Origin: Mugil cephalus
Taxonomy: Eukaryota > Chordata > Actinopteri > Mugiliformes > Mugilidae
Assembly (NCBI RefSeq): GCF_022458985.1
Contig: NC_061779.1
Span: 19,203,001-19,267,000 of the forward strand
Length of the DNA stretch: 64,000 nucleotides
Reading direction: 5' to 3'
Part shown: piece after piece, positions 14,401 to 27,224 of the stretch
Position numbering within the stretch: the first letter of the stretch is position 1
How the letters are laid out: the number at the start of each line of letters is the position of its first letter
Position numbers and translations under genes: made by a program
The notes under the pieces: model-generated
What the model was told of the DNA's origin: nothing
Databases searched by the model: none
Seen by the model: the letters and a program-made list of their open reading frames with translations, nothing else

Positions 14401-16951
14401 CTTCAGAGGGATTAGAGTAATGATAAACTCTCCACCGGCAGCAAACTCCAAACCCTTTATTACTGTCAACACACACGCATTTGCGTCTGTGTCAGCACGC
14501 CCACGTGCACAAACAGGTGTAGACGGCAGCACATATAGCCCAGGACTTCAAACAAAGACTGAATCGACACAAAGAGAGAGACTGGTGGAGAGATGTGCAG
14601 TAAGGTGGGCTGCCGCAAAGACGAACGCTCACAGAAACCCCCCATGCAGAAACCAACCCCCAAAAGCTGGTCGTTACAGCTCCTGAATATTCCCTCCGTG
14701 CTCAGGCAATCTGCATTTGACCGAACCCTCTCTCCCCCTCCACCCCACCCGCTGCGTGTCTCCACTCTCCTGGAACAAATACTAAACTGAACCAAGGGCA
14801 CCTCCAGGACTGCTTTGGCCAGCAATTTCTCCCCAATTCTCAGGCTGCCTCCTCAGTGACAGCATGTCTGACATTCACACATACACAGAGCTAATGACAG
14901 CCTTCCAGCCACCCAACTGCATAACTGTCCTGGGGGGATAGAAATATCTCTCCCTCCACGGCCTGGCTGGCGTTTCTGCGCGGAACGTGGGATCAGGTCT
15001 GCCTCAGAAGGTAGCGAGCACAAATGTCTGACCACAGGGAGCTGGGGGAAATGTCAGTCATCAGGCTGAAAGGGCTGGGAGAGGCAATAGAATATATAGC
15101 AGAGACTGTGTCTGTATGTACACATCGATCAGGCACAACAACAGGAAATGACATTGACCATCTTATAACAATACAGTGTTCCACTGGGAAACTTTTGGAC
15201 CTGTCATTCATGTGGATGTTGCTTAGACATGTACCACCCACTTAGGCCAGACCAGGTACCCCCACCCCATAGCGATGACACTCCTTCATGGCAACAGCCA
15301 TCCCCCGCAGACACAAAATGGTTTAGGAACAAAAAACTCAAACAAGGTGTTGACCTGGCCTCCAAATTCACTAGATCCCAAACTGATCAAGTACCCGTGG
15401 GATGATCCACAGAGGGCCATATCCATAAAACAACACTGTGAAGAAGAAAAACCTCTCCTCCTGGTTGGGTTTCCATTTATCCCCACAGGATTCCAACGTG
15501 TCCTTGTTTACAGTGCAAAAACCTTAGTCTGCATCATCATTCCCCCAATCCGTATCACCATGAAGAACTCCCATCTTAAAGACATTACAATCCGATCACT
15601 GATCTCACTGTCTCAAGCGTAAGTTCTAAGGTTCTCTTTTAAACTAATACGAGGCTACAGCAGTCTGAGCTAGACAGTCAGTTGGGTATTTTTCAGACTT
15701 TTTAGAACCAAAGTCTCACTTTGTGTTAGAATCCCCCTACTGCGGCTCAGCGTGGAACCCCGTGGAGGCACGAAGAGGGAATTTCATACTAAGAAGTTTT
15801 CAGATTTGTCTTACTCTGTAAAACTTCGTGTTAGGTTCTGCTAAACTTTGGGGTGCATCTTTACACAGAGCAAAGACTGCGGCGGTTTTCCCCCATCACC
15901 TCAGGAATGGATTTCCTCTCAGGCAGAACGAAAAGCAGAATTAACCACAAAAAAAAAAAAATTATTTGTATTTGAAGTCATTTTGGAGTATTATTTTTAA
16001 CTAAAGTTTAACTAAATTCCTTTAATCTGCACCAGTTTGAAGACTCGAAGTAATGTAAAGATGTCAGGGACGGAACGACAGCCTGTTGATTTTGGCGTGA
16101 TAAAACGAATTGTGATGTTTTTCTTGGCAATTTCAACTGAAAACCTTTGCAACAGCAATTTGAAACGTGAAAACCATATGCATCTCTGAAGGAGCTCAGA
16201 AGCAACACTTTACGTATTATGGGAAATGGTTGGAGTGTTTTTGGATCTTTATCCACAGTAAAAACTCAAGTTAATATTCAATATACTGATGAAAAGAAAG
16301 GTGCTTAAGAAGAGTTTAGTCTGACATTGACCTCCTCCATCAGTTTATCACAGTTATGATTTGTGTCGGCATATTCCCGTTCTGCTTTACCGTCTTCTCT
16401 TTTAGTATGAGGTTAGCCGTGAGCAGGACCCTGCACAGCCTTCACAGTTCAGGGGCCGCTTCGCAGCCACGCTCGAGTCGCAGGCTCTACAGTCGAAGGA
16501 CTGGCTGCTAAGTGTAGTCTCTGCACTGGAGGCACTCACATCTGTGACATGGACATGCTGGACAACAAACTGGCATTCACAGTGTGCCTGTCATAGTCTG
16601 TCTCCTTCCCTCCTTCACACACACATGCACCGGGGAACACACGCACACACACAAACAGAGACAGCATGGCTGTATTATGAATGAGTCTCTTCCATCCTGT
16701 TACACTTTAGTGTCGCTGCAGTCAGGGACATTATCACCAAAACATACACAAAAACACCTCACCGGCAGTGTTCAAACAGTCTGAGCAGAAACACGTTTGT
16801 GAGACAGATGGGATTCTCACACACACACACACACACCCAGATACAATTACAGGGGGAGTCTTGTGCTGCAGCTGAAAGGATGCTTGTAGCAATTGTGTTG
16901 TTTGCACTTCGAATGAGTTCGGGCCGTGCACTCGTAGCCGAGAGAGAGAGA

Positions 16952-16991
<40 letters not shown>

Positions 16992-19720
16992 GTTGGGGGA
17001 AGGGAGTGCGCCTGGGTGTGGCCCCTGTGCTCGTACATGCAGGGAGCTATCTGGATGTCTAGATATTAAAAACGGTGGGGGAAGTGCTAATGACGAGATG
17101 ATTTTTGTGGTTGATGTCTGAGCATCACCTGGCATCAGGACATGAGAGGAGCGCAGCCCCGGGGCTTTTTTTTTTTTTTTCTCCCTCTCTATTATGTCCG
17201 TCCCTGAGGTCCACCTCTCCTAATGCCATGCAATGTAGTGCTGACAGCCACCTTCAAAAGCAACAGCAGGGGTGCGCTAAATAGCAACCCCCCCTCCTCC
17301 TCCACCTCCTCCACAACCACCACCGCTCGCTGCTCTCCTCTTTCTTTCTCAGACACACACACAAAAATAACATACTTTGGCAAACAGAAACACAAAGATA
17401 CGGCAACATGTGCACACATTTCTACACTGTGAATTACTCTCATCCCTTCCTCCTGCCTCCACCCAGCACCCAGAGATAACAGCCTCCCCTTCGGGCAGGC
17501 AGGCAGGCAGGCAGGCAGTGGAGGGGACAGCCGTGGATGTGTTCAGCCTGCTATCTAATGAGCGTCGGAATGTCACCGTGGGCCTGTCTGCTGGTCCCAG
17601 CCAGCCAAGCATCCATACATGTGGAATCAGCACAGCCTATCAAACAGCTGGCAGACAGCTCTGCTCCCTGCTCCTATCCCTCTCCCTCTCCCTCTCTCTC
17701 TCTCTCTCTCATTGTGGCTCTGCCCGTCTGTTTCTGATCACAAACAAGCAGAGGCCCGGGTTTGCTTTTCCGGTGCAGCTCTGCCTGCCTCCCCCTCACC
17801 CAACACCACTGACTTAACATAGACATCCCAGATGAAGGATGGAGGCGAGCTCTGCCATAAATAACACAGCGCCTCCTCCGCCTGAGTAACTGAATGTACT
17901 TAGCGAAGGTAAGGCAGGAAAATAAGATAGCGTAATGATGGAGAAGTGCCAGGCGCGGGAGCAGTCGCGTTTTTTCTTTTTTCCTGACAAAAGCAGTGGG
18001 AGCTTCTTTCAAGAACTGTCTTTGTCTCTCTTCCTCTCCCACTCCTCCGTTTCCCCCCTCGCTACCTGCCTGGGTAGAGCACTTCTGAACGTTGTCTACA
18101 CAGAGGACATCAAATAGCCTGCCTTTAGAAAAGACGCTGGAGTTGCTGCTCCATGCACAAGTGCTGCTGTCTCAGCGGCTGTGCGGGGAGATTAGAAGAT
18201 ATCAGCATGGAGGGAGGGTAACAGAGAAATGTCGACAAATGATTGCGGCGTGTCTCTGTCCCCCAAAACAACGCTGTCACTTTGGCGCATCCGCGATGTG
18301 ATCTGTGATGAGATCCTCCATGTCGAGACGCGCGCGTCGCCACATCTTTCGTTTTTTCCACTGATCTGGGAGCCACAAAACAAAAAAAAAAAAAATCCTC
18401 TGTTGCTACTTTTGGCTGGGTTGCGATAGGCATCTCCATCCGTGTGACAGGGCTGTTAACGGGTCTCATTTGGATTGTAATGAGTGTCTGAGATCAAATG
18501 ACAAAGATGTAACACGGGCAAACAATGAAAAAAAAAATGCACATGAAAGTCAAGCACCACGGCAGCTTTGACAAATCCATTTTGCACAGCACTATTTACT
18601 AAATGCCACGTATAACAAATTAAGCCATGTCACTGACAGCCTGGACGTCTGACTCACTTTGCTAGCCCTTCGTATTTTGGGAACGGAGACTGTTCACTTA
18701 CACAGTTCAGAGAATCACCCTTGGATTCAAAATGTACACAATGGCACAAGATTTAGTCCCTGCCTAATCTGATTAAGCTCACTCATTCCACGATTCTTTT
18801 TGGGATCCTCCCATGTCTCCCCCTCGATGCCCCGGTCACCCCACTTTTTAATGAAGTCCTAACATTGCCTATTGTTCGGGCAGGTGGCAGTCTGAGGGCC
18901 ACCCCCCCGATGCTCATTCCTGGTAGAACAGACAACTGAAAATCCACCTCATGTTGCTGCTGAGTGTCTGTTACACAGCTGTCCTGTGACGGACAAGACT
19001 CACGTGGGCTACACTTTTATCAGATGGCATTTTCAGAAAAAAAAAAACTAATTCTTCAGGCATCTCTCCAGAGGAGCTCTCCCGTGGATCACCTGGCTGC
19101 ATCATTTTGGTCTTGCAAGTTGTGTGAACAAAACAGAAGGAGGGCAGAAATGTCTGTGACAGTTTTCAATAAAGGCAAAAAGCAGCAGCGTTGCTTCGCG
19201 TGAGCTGGGATTCGTTTTATTTTCAAGAGTAATACTAAAACAATAAAATAATAAATAAATAAATGCAATGAAAGTGTGTCGTGTTACCTTGGAAGTGGAA
19301 AGCTCTAGACTCGCTGTGGAAGCCCTGGACCTGAGTAACTCCATCAAAGCCTTCTCCAAGCGTTAGTTCATCAAACACGCTGATGCGCAGGGCCGGGTCA
19401 ACCCCAAAACCTACAACTAATTTACAAACACACACACACAAAAACAGCATTATCATTTTTCATAGCAGGAAAGAACACATGTGACGCTATAAAAAAAATC
19501 CTGCCAGTGTCAAGAGAAGACATGAGAGGTTACTGTATTGTCTACAAGATCATGTACATCTGATTATTTTTAAGGAGTCTTGGCGCCAAGTTATCCAAAA
19601 ATAACACCTATTTTGGCACTGCACGTAGCTCACGGTGATGCAAAAGCAGTGACAGCCGTGTGTCCTACCTGAGGAGGAGCAAGATATGCCGAGAACCAGA
19701 AATAGCTGTAATAATTCCAT
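366..19720 (-). CDS. nell2: NELL2 (neural EGF-like-like protein 2), N-terminal nine coding exons; gene continues beyond left edge
   Basis: Secreted thrombospondin-like glycoprotein made by neurons; the family acts in axon guidance (Robo3 ligand) and neuronal survival. Coding exons, 5' to 3' on the minus strand: 19720-19669, 19416-19288, 10447-10297, 9090-8917, 7836-7740, 4895-4823, 3099-3017, 2639-2511, 468-366. Phases are consistent throughout (330 codons plus 1 nt). The start is the ATG at 19720, opening a signal peptide (MELLQLFLVLGISCSSS). Next come a laminin-G/thrombospondin-N domain (about residues 20-225; VDPALRISVF, LKQDHLNSGVILSIHH, LELESSGQRSEVRLHY, SFWLGQRNAAHGFF), a short coiled-coil segment (about 230-262; IMELQDILAKTSSK) and a first von Willebrand C domain from C267 (CYCERTC, WTDGCRNCTC, then NGTVQCEAISCP and CCKECQ). 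This order matches NELL2 more closely than NELL1. The EGF repeats and later VWC domains lie outside. Fish have nell2a and nell2b; I cannot tell which this is. The last exon ends in phase 1 at a GTGAGT donor. The first two introns hold most of the length. Confidence 0.93.
2453..2481 (+). repeat. (CA)n microsatellite just inside a nell2 intron
   Basis: About 14 CA units; on the nell2 sense strand this is a (GT)n tract starting about 30 nt after the exon 8 donor. Confidence 0.95.
2669..2686 (+). repeat. A18 homopolymer (T18 on nell2 sense strand)
   Basis: Uninterrupted A run followed by TTTTAAAAAA. On the sense strand it forms the pyrimidine tract for the exon 8 acceptor, though about 30 nt of G-rich sequence separate it from the AG. 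Confidence 0.9.
3170..4015 (+). mobile_element. Relic of a DNA transposon carrying a THAP-domain fragment, in nell2 intron 6
   Basis: A short frame at 3311-3469 (+) begins MTSCCTIDCTNRFEKQSEIH and continues FYRYVRRVVNRSLHYEETTG before a stop. The C-x4-C spacing followed by an IHFYRY stretch is the start of a THAP (C2CH) zinc-finger domain as found in P-element/THAP9-like or Kolobok-like transposons. The later conserved C, H and AVPTIF-type end are missing. TGACGTCA-containing segments at 3176-3189 and in inverted orientation at 3969-3983 may be subterminal repeats. Boundaries are approximate. Confidence 0.5.
3311..3469 (+). pseudogene. THAP-domain N-terminal fragment (52 codons)
   Basis: Open from ATG at 3311 to TAG at 3467. 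Only the first half of the domain is intact and it lies antisense within a nell2 intron. No transposase sequence follows in the frame. Could also be an exon fragment whose downstream splice signals decayed. Confidence 0.45.
6049..6290 (+). mobile_element. Non-autonomous DNA element, copy 1 (internally deleted), nell2 intron 5
   Basis: Contains GAGGGTGTCCTGTGGTGTCTG and GTTAGTGGGGGTCTT, then jumps to CCACATGAATGTCAGGTCTA, CAGAACACTGTATTGCCACA and the end GGTTTTAATGTTGCGGCCGATCGGTG. The middle of the element, present in the 53.5 kb copy, is missing. The left end is replaced by a fold-back (arms 6058-6070 and 6092-6104). Confidence 0.7.
11600..11784 (+). mobile_element. LINE-type 3' tail fragment in nell2 intron 2
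   Basis: CTCCAATCTCATTGTTCACT, then AATGACAATAAAGGGCATTC and a short ATTCT tandem tail at 11770-11784. This is the characteristic 3' end of a fish L2/CR1-like non-LTR element, heavily 5'-truncated. The family name is not certain. Confidence 0.6.
15121..15415 (-). mobile_element. Non-autonomous DNA element, copy 2, nell2 intron 2
   Basis: Opposite orientation to the other copies: CGATCAGGCACAACA terminus, CAATACAGTGTTCCACTGGG, GTACCACCCACTTAGGCCAG, CCCCCACCCCATAGC, and GGTGTTGACCTGGCCTCC. The other end appears lost beyond about 15415. Confidence 0.65.
16817..16837 (+). repeat. (CA)10 microsatellite
   Basis: Pure CA repeat in nell2 intron 2. Confidence 0.9.
16940..16988 (+). repeat. (GA)n microsatellite
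   Basis: About 24 GA units with one GGGA interruption, in nell2 intron 2. Confidence 0.95.
17493..17518 (+). repeat. (GGCA)n microsatellite
   Basis: Six units of GGCA, nell2 intron 2. Confidence 0.9.
17678..17711 (+). repeat. (CCCTCT/TC)n pyrimidine microsatellite
   Basis: CTCTCCCTCTCCCTC followed by a run of TC units, nell2 intron 2. Confidence 0.9.
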
Positions 19721-20644
19721 GGTGAATGTGTACAAAAAAAAAATAAAAATTAGTCCATGTTTTGTCCACTTCCGAGAGACACTGTTGTTCAATCACATGC
19801 GAATGATGCACCCTCGCAGGAGGCTATTACCAATCCCAAATGCTGAGCGGAGGCATCATCACAAGTTTAGGTGCCCAGTGATGCAAAAATGAAATAAAAT
19901 AAAAAAAAATCCGGAGGAGGGAAAAAAGGGCAGTGCCGATGCAGAGATTATTCCGTGTAGCGAGGGGTCTGCTTCATCAGCATCGTCCGCGGCACAGGTG
20001 GGTAACTGAGGACATACAAAGCGAGCCGCCGTGCCTCACCAGCCCCGCAGACGCTCCTTACAGCGGCGTGAATGAGAGCCGGAGGAGGAGTGGAAAGAGA
20101 GGCGGGGAGAGGAGGGAAAACCTATGAAGGGAGCGGGGGGGAGAGAAAGAGGGACAACAAAGCCCCCTTGCGGCCCGAGGAGGAGAAACCTTCACATGAA
20201 TCCGAAACAGGCGTACAGATTGGAAACCTCGCCTGGCCGTCGTCTACAGTGCACCTGAATCACTGATGGATAGTAACCTAATATTAAAAAGCGATGGGTT
20301 TATCATTTATATACAATCCCCAAAGGGCATTTAAAAAAGAGAAAAAAAAAGTTAAATGATCATATAGCACACAGATTGTGACCGGCATTGAAAAACATTT
20401 GAATACTTAAAGAAGAAAAGAAAAAAAAAACTCGTGCTCATAAAATAAAGCTCACGATTTTATAAGCATTAATTCAAATCATTAAAACAATATAGCCTGA
20501 AACCACACAGTGATACCCTGCGGATTACAAACGGAATGAGTTATCTATTTGCTGGGCATAATTATCCACTTGCAGAAACAGGGATAATTGCGGTTTCGTT
20601 TATTTTGACATATTTGTTCATATAAAGACAGCGACCGGCTACCG

Positions 20645-20773
20645 TAATTACTGTTGATCTGTCTGCGCGCAACATTTTTTTTTTGTTTTGTTTTCATAAA
20701 CGGGCGACCGGGACGAACGGAGTCGTCTAAAACAGAAACTGCCCCCAGAAATCGGCGACATCTGGTCACCCTA
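20645..20773 (-). mobile_element. Possible DNA-transposon end fragment
   Basis: Minus strand starts AGGGTGACCAGATGTC and continues through CGATTTCTGGGGGCAG, a sequence type common at the ends of vertebrate DNA transposons. Only one end is visible. Confidence 0.3.
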
Positions 20774-21019
20774 CTGTTAGCATGAGTGCTGACTTTGCGG
20801 TATCATTAGATCCCTCTCTTTTTGAAATTGCATAGGCCTTAGCAGCTAGCGTTCTAGTTAGGCAGTTCACATAACAACAAGCACAATTAGATATTTACAT
20901 TTCACTTCACAACTAACAGCTATAAAGGGTAATATGCAAGTTTGGTTTTACATAATTGTATTATTTTCTCTTCACACTGTAGCTGCTACAGAAACCTGCT
21001 GAATTTGAACAGCATAGAT

Positions 21020-21110
21020 CAGTGGTGTCACACTCATTTTCGCTCAGGGCCCACATACAGCCCAGTTTGATCTCAAAGAGGTCGGACCAGTAACATTATG
21101 GCATAATAGC
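21020..21110 (+). mobile_element. Degenerate hAT-like repeat fragment
   Basis: CAGTGGTGTCACACTCATTTTCGCTCAGGGCCCACATACAGCCC resembles the dispersed fish repeat beginning CAGGGGTGTCAAACTCATTTT, whose ends look hAT-like. No coding content. Confidence 0.4.
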
Positions 21111-21294
21111 CTATAAATAACGAAATTGCCATATTTTCCCTTATGTTTTTATGAAAATGAAGAACTTATTATGAAACACAAGTGCAATTTCTGCACATTT
21201 CTGCCATCTGCTGTTTAGTTCTGGGTCTCAGTATTGCGTTATGTCTGTGACTGTGACTATTTCACATAGTGGAAAGATTCCAAATAGTTATCAT

Positions 21295-21660
21295 ATCAGC
21301 TATCAAACGTGTTAGCATGCCAGTTCATTTTTTACTAGAACTTTTTGATATTCATTTTAGACTAGCATACAGCTGGCGGACTGGTTAGCATGCTAGTTTG
21401 CTTATAACTTTCACAATTTACCTTTCACCGTGACCTAGCATAGGCTAATTACAAGCATAGTGGTTAGTATGGTTCTTCACTTTAAACTACATAGATAGAT
21501 AGACAGATAGATACTATTCTCCTAAGAGCATATCATTTCTTCGCAATTTTAACTAGCATTTAGCTATCAAACGTGTTAGCATATTCATTCATTCATTCAT
21601 TCATTCATTCATTCACATTCATTTTAACTAGCATACAGCTAGCAGAATAGTTAGCGTAGT
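21295..21660 (+). repeat. Diverged tandem duplication with an internal (ATTC)n array
   Basis: AGCTATCAAACGTGTTAGCAT occurs near 21299 and again near 21562. Each is followed by an ATTCATTTTAgACTAGCATACAGCT block (near 21350 and 21612). In the second unit the gap between the two blocks holds ATTC repeats (about 21583-21615). Confidence 0.7.
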
Positions 21661-24600
21661 AATTCACCACTAACAGGAACAAATTGATTATCCCACCGTT
21701 ATTCTGAAGTCAGTAAATATATCCCATGTAAATAAAATAGTAACATACCTATATTTAAAAACACTGGGTCACAGTCCCTCTGACAGATAACTGAGGTTTA
21801 AAAATTAAATAAGGTAAGCATTGTTTACTAGACTTTAATCATATCAGACATTATTTTCTAGATTATTAAACAGCAAAGTGGTCTAGAGGCAAGCCAGAGG
21901 TGAGTAGATTTCTCGCCTTAGTCTTGATGATATTCCAGCACTTATCCATGAGGTTTCATCTGTTCTGCTGACAGATGGAGGGTTCACAAGCATTTATACC
22001 TGTTCAGTGGGTTCAAATTGATGTTGCACAAGGTTCCACAAGTTGGCAAGGTCATATACCAATCGTGGGAGTTCAGAGTCTCATGAATTTAAGTGCAAAT
22101 TGGTGTGAAAATGCCTGGGACGGCATTATAGGCATCTGGTAAGTGGTGTCACAGCTCCTTCTCCGTTTAGTGAGGTTTGTTCCGGTCTGACGTTCACGGC
22201 CTCTTTCACTCCTATACCGAAACCATCTGTCTTCTCTGTCCTTGGGATGAATAGAGGTTGATGGAGAGAAAATGCCAACTGTCTCAAAGCTTTAATTTAC
22301 CCCAGTGTCATATATGCTAAAACGGCTCTGTGATCCGAGCGTTGACCCCCTGTAAGCTTACAGTCTCTTCCCTTCAGTTACTGGAATCATCCACTAAAGT
22401 TGAAGTCTGGCTTTTCAGCAGGTGGTATGAAAATTAAAATGGAGTGCTTGACTGCCAGTGTGACTCAGACATTTTTATGCCTTGTTAAAGAGCACGCTTT
22501 TTGGTTTGATTATTTGTTTATTTGTCTTACATCTTCTTCATCCATGGGACCACTTATTATTTTGCAACATGGCTGTTATCAGCGGCGACATCATGCCAGT
22601 GCTGATTTTATTTTTAGAATGATAAACAGATATAAATTTTCCCTAAATCCTAATATATTTGCTCACTGGATTTGAATTGAAGCCTTTTTGCAGAGCGTTT
22701 TTCCAAGGCAGTCCCAAGTCCGCAACATGCTCCAGTCAATCCCTAAATCGGAGGGAAAGTCTTTTGCTGGCTGAGCTGATATGATTCTGGAGAATGTTCC
22801 AGTGGGTTCCTCACATCCATCCTGAGGACCCCAGATTAACAGGAACGTATCCAATCTGCATTCCCTTCAATACAATTTTCATTGATGCCAACAACATACT
22901 TTGTTTTAATAACGATTCATGAAAAACAGATGTTTTTTTTCTTTACAAATAGACCACTCTCTGTTACCAGGTGAGGTGCGTACATCCACAGTGTGCAGCT
23001 AATGTGTAGCTATTGTTGATATAACAAAGGCAAGCAATGGCTCTCCATACAGTGTCATATGTGCTGTGTGAGAGGGCCTCCAACCCTCTATTCATTATTA
23101 ATAATACTAGATTTCTTCTGGGTCCTCACACAGGAAATGTAATTACTTTGTATTGCCCACAAGTTGTCATTTCCTAAAGTGCCATCAGGAAAATAAGAGT
23201 CATTAAAGCGTGCGCCATGGAAGGAATGAAAAGTAATAAACGCACACAGTGCCAACACACACCTACTCTCCTGCTGTACAAGCAAACACGCACACAGAGA
23301 CTGAATCTCTCAGGGCAAGGACAGAGGAACAGAGGAAGTCCTTTTATTCATCTCTAAAAGAGCCAGATGGATGTTGCATTACAAAGCTCCCAGGGGCTTA
23401 TTCGTTTTGGCCATAAGTACATCAGATAGACATACTAGTGTAAAAGACAATATGGAATCTCTTGCAATGGCTTGTGCCAAGATGTAAATGAAGAGAAAAG
23501 ATGGCCTGTTGTTCCCACAGGGCTCTCCAGGGTTTCATTTGTTGCATAATTGTGTTATATTGACCTTGCCTGTCGGTCTAATTTGACATTCATAAGTCAT
23601 ATGAAAAAAGAAAAAGAAACGTAATGATTCATTTGATCAGTCCTCCCAATAAGTGTTGTCTAATTCATTTCATATAGAGAAAAACATGGCAGAAGTGAAG
23701 CTGACAAAGGCAATCTTTCATGTTCATCCTATAACTACAAAGTGATTGACCTGTTATATCTGAATATACATCCACAGGATATATATACATCATTTTCCTT
23801 TAAATTGGATTTTTTTTTTACCTGATATTCTGAGGAGAAGACCAAAGACTGTAACAAAAATGAAATGTCATTTAATCCACTCTGCTGAAGTGCTGATTCC
23901 CGGCTCCCATTCACTCAGTGCCATCTTGTGTGCATCGCAGTGAATTGCAGTTACCCAACCAGAGCGGAGCAGTACTGAGGTCAGACAGGCAGTGTCACCC
24001 TTTGACCATGCCAACGCTATATACTTCAAGTCCTGAAAAGTGGTCAACTCAAGCTAGAGCCTATGGCCACTGAAACAAATAGATTAAGTAAATGATGTTT
24101 AGACTGATGGTAAAATAAAATAAAAAAGTTTGAAAATTTACCCTGTGAGTTGCCTGAAATATAAGTTACTTTCCCAAGGTTCTGTTCAGACCAAGCTTCC
24201 TTGGTAATCCAATCAGAAGTGGGAAACTTTATACACATGTGTGAAGTCACCCAAGATGCAGTGAGGTCACGTTTGACATGCGATCTCTCAGACCACATTT
24301 AGAGGAGGTCTGGATTTGACCACAATCTTTCCACAGTGAACACACATGTGTCCAGACCACAACGATGGGCCGCCTACTCAGCTGATGTAATATTTGGTTA
24401 TCAGAGATGGTATGAATGAAGACCACCTGTTACACAATCCACCGTCACCTGACAACCTGTTGGCCCTTTCATTTAGCTTCTACTGTGCATCTTTATGGAT
24501 TACTCCTGGTTGCAAGTAGTTTTCCATTTCAGTTTATATGCTAAATGAATGTAGCACAAATGAATACATGTTTAATTTGGTAATTTAATGCTTCCCTAAA

Positions 24601-27224
24601 CACTTTTTTCAAAAAGGGCCAATAACTCAAGCAACAAAAATGTAGTCTTTTGTACTTTAAGGACGTTCTAAATAATTGCTTGAAAACTCACTCAAAATAT
24701 GGATTTAAATCATTTAAAGCTTTCAAAAGGTTGCCTGCTCTGTTTTTGTTTGTCTTAACACTAGTTTCACACTTTTCAAAAGTGTGAGGGGTGGAATTAT
24801 GAATCTTCAGTGTGAATAGGTGCTAGATGGATAGAAAAACTCCCTTTTCTGATACAAAAAAAAGTCTGTTTAGTTAGGACACAGACTGGAAATGGAGATA
24901 AAATGAAACGCTCTTCAGTATAACCGGCTTAACATGGACGTACTCTTAATCGAAACATGCTCACGCTCATGCATGTTGAGCTTTTATAGACTGTCCCGGA
25001 GATGGGGCTGCTCCACACTCCCATTCCCGCTGGATCCTATTGTGAGTGTGTGCACTGAGCTGGCTCATTGGGCCCTCATGGTGAATGGCCCGCAGCCATT
25101 CACTCGGCATACAGAAGCTCATTAGAACTCTATAGACACACAATTGTGAGGCTCACATTAGAAACTTCCTCCTCTGGGGCACAGACACCGCACACAAAGT
25201 GCCAGTTTGCTGCTAAGCTAAGCGCATTGTCCTCCTGATTCATAGAACCTGGCCCTCCATTCACGATATTAAGTTCGAGTGGTGGAATATCAATTGCGTG
25301 TGCAATGGGCCGGTATCTTTTTAAGAGCTTTAGTGGGGTTAAGAAAGAGAGAAAAGGGACCTCAGCCTGCTCTGCAGAGTGCTAGCTTTCAACAGACCCA
25401 TTGTGAGGATTCTCAATGAAGGGACCTCTGTTTTTTTTTTTTTTCCCTCCATTTCCAAAAAAGAGATGGACATCAAATAAATTCACATGAACTTGCCTCA
25501 GGGTGTTTCTAAGACTCTACTGTTTAAGAATAGCCTAATTATACCTCCCTCTCCTGGAGAGCTCTATTGGAATCTGGCTAATTACACAGTGGTGAATCTT
25601 AATAACGATACGCTCTTAGCGACGCCTAATGTGCAGAAAGTGGCGTGAGATTGGTTCTACCGCGAAATATACGACTTTAATACAAACACTGTCATCAGGT
25701 TGGAGGCGCTTGTGTCAACTTTGAAACTAACTCGCCACAGAGCCTCAAACGCTGCTCAAAGGCCAATTTAAGAAGGGAGCAAGCAAACGTGAATTAACCC
25801 AACACATATCCTCGGCGTTATCACATAAAAGAGCTCCAGCACAATGAGGATCGTCTTTCTAAGCAAATACAGTTACAGGGTATGAACAGCAGCCTGGGCT
25901 TCCCTCCTCTTTTTCCATCTGTCATATAAACAAATGACTCTCCGGCAAACAAAAAGCTTTGAGGGGACTATCACAGCCGCTGGTCTATATGGAGCATGTT
26001 AACACACACTCGCTACACAAAAGTGGATAGCGGCCGTAGGCTTGCTAACACTCATCATGTGACAGAGCGCTATGCCTTCTCCACCAGTCCGAGGAATAAA
26101 ACCTCAAATTTGATTACAAGCAACCTTTGGCTCCCTGGCCATCGCACAATAGGCTGAGCTGTCTGGGCCAATTTCCATGCTCAGCATGAGGTATCTACAC
26201 GTGCACACTGGAGCTCCCAGTCACCCACACACACACTCCCCGGCCAGTGTGGATATGCCTGTTTACTGTGCTTAAACCCCCGGGTCTGTCGCCCCTCTTG
26301 TTGGACTTTCTATTACGATGTTGAGGATCATTAGTTGCAGTGTGAAAGGTTACACAAGCCTCTTATCGCCAAACATTATAACTCGCATGTGTGTATTTTA
26401 CAGCTCTTATTTTGTCGTACGCGACATATACAACTGCTTGACTGAAGACTGAATGAATATTTCAGTGCTTGATTCTGTTGCACGTGGACACATGAGTCTG
26501 GTCTCTTTGAAAACCCAGCAGAATTTTTTATTACATTTTTTTTTTCCTAACCGCAAATGTTACAAAAATTTAATAAGTAATGTTGTTTTTCATCCTCTAA
26601 CCAGATTTTGTCAGTGAGGTAGTACAATTTACAATATTGTTAAAGAAAGTAGCTGGTCCTATTGGATCCACTTAAAACTTTTCATTTTCTTAAAGGTTTA
26701 AACTGCTGAGTTTAATTTCAAAGACTTCAAAATAAGAGTAATATGTTCCTATGAATATCATTGTTGTCATGGATTATCATGGAATTAAAGCATACATGTT
26801 CACACCGAATAATTCATTTAGACACTTCGATTTCTTGAAGATGATCCCAGTCATCTTTTAAATTATTTTTATTTCTATTTTACCTTTGTGAACCCGTATT
26901 TTGCCAGAAAAATGTGGCCTGTTTTTAAACCACTGTGCAAACTCTGGCACAGCACAGTTTGTGAAATTAAACTAGAAGAAAAAAAAAAGCACATTGCAAA
27001 TGAACTGCACAAGCACAATGGAGCTCTGAGGGAGGCTGGAGAAAAGGGAAAACTATTTACTACTGGAGAAGACTGTTTGGTGCATGTTAAACTTTGGCCA
27101 GCACTTCATTGTCTCTGGTGTCTATCATTTAATAGGCTAGTTGACATAATGAATGAGCCAGACCCACCTTCTGCCACTCCAGAAAGGCCCCTGCCTTATC
27201 TGAATTGAGAAGCACATTAGGGCC

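Noticed and set aside
16734-17135. 133-codon frame with alternating LS repeats
   Set aside because: Translation of the (GA)n tract; no start context or domain.
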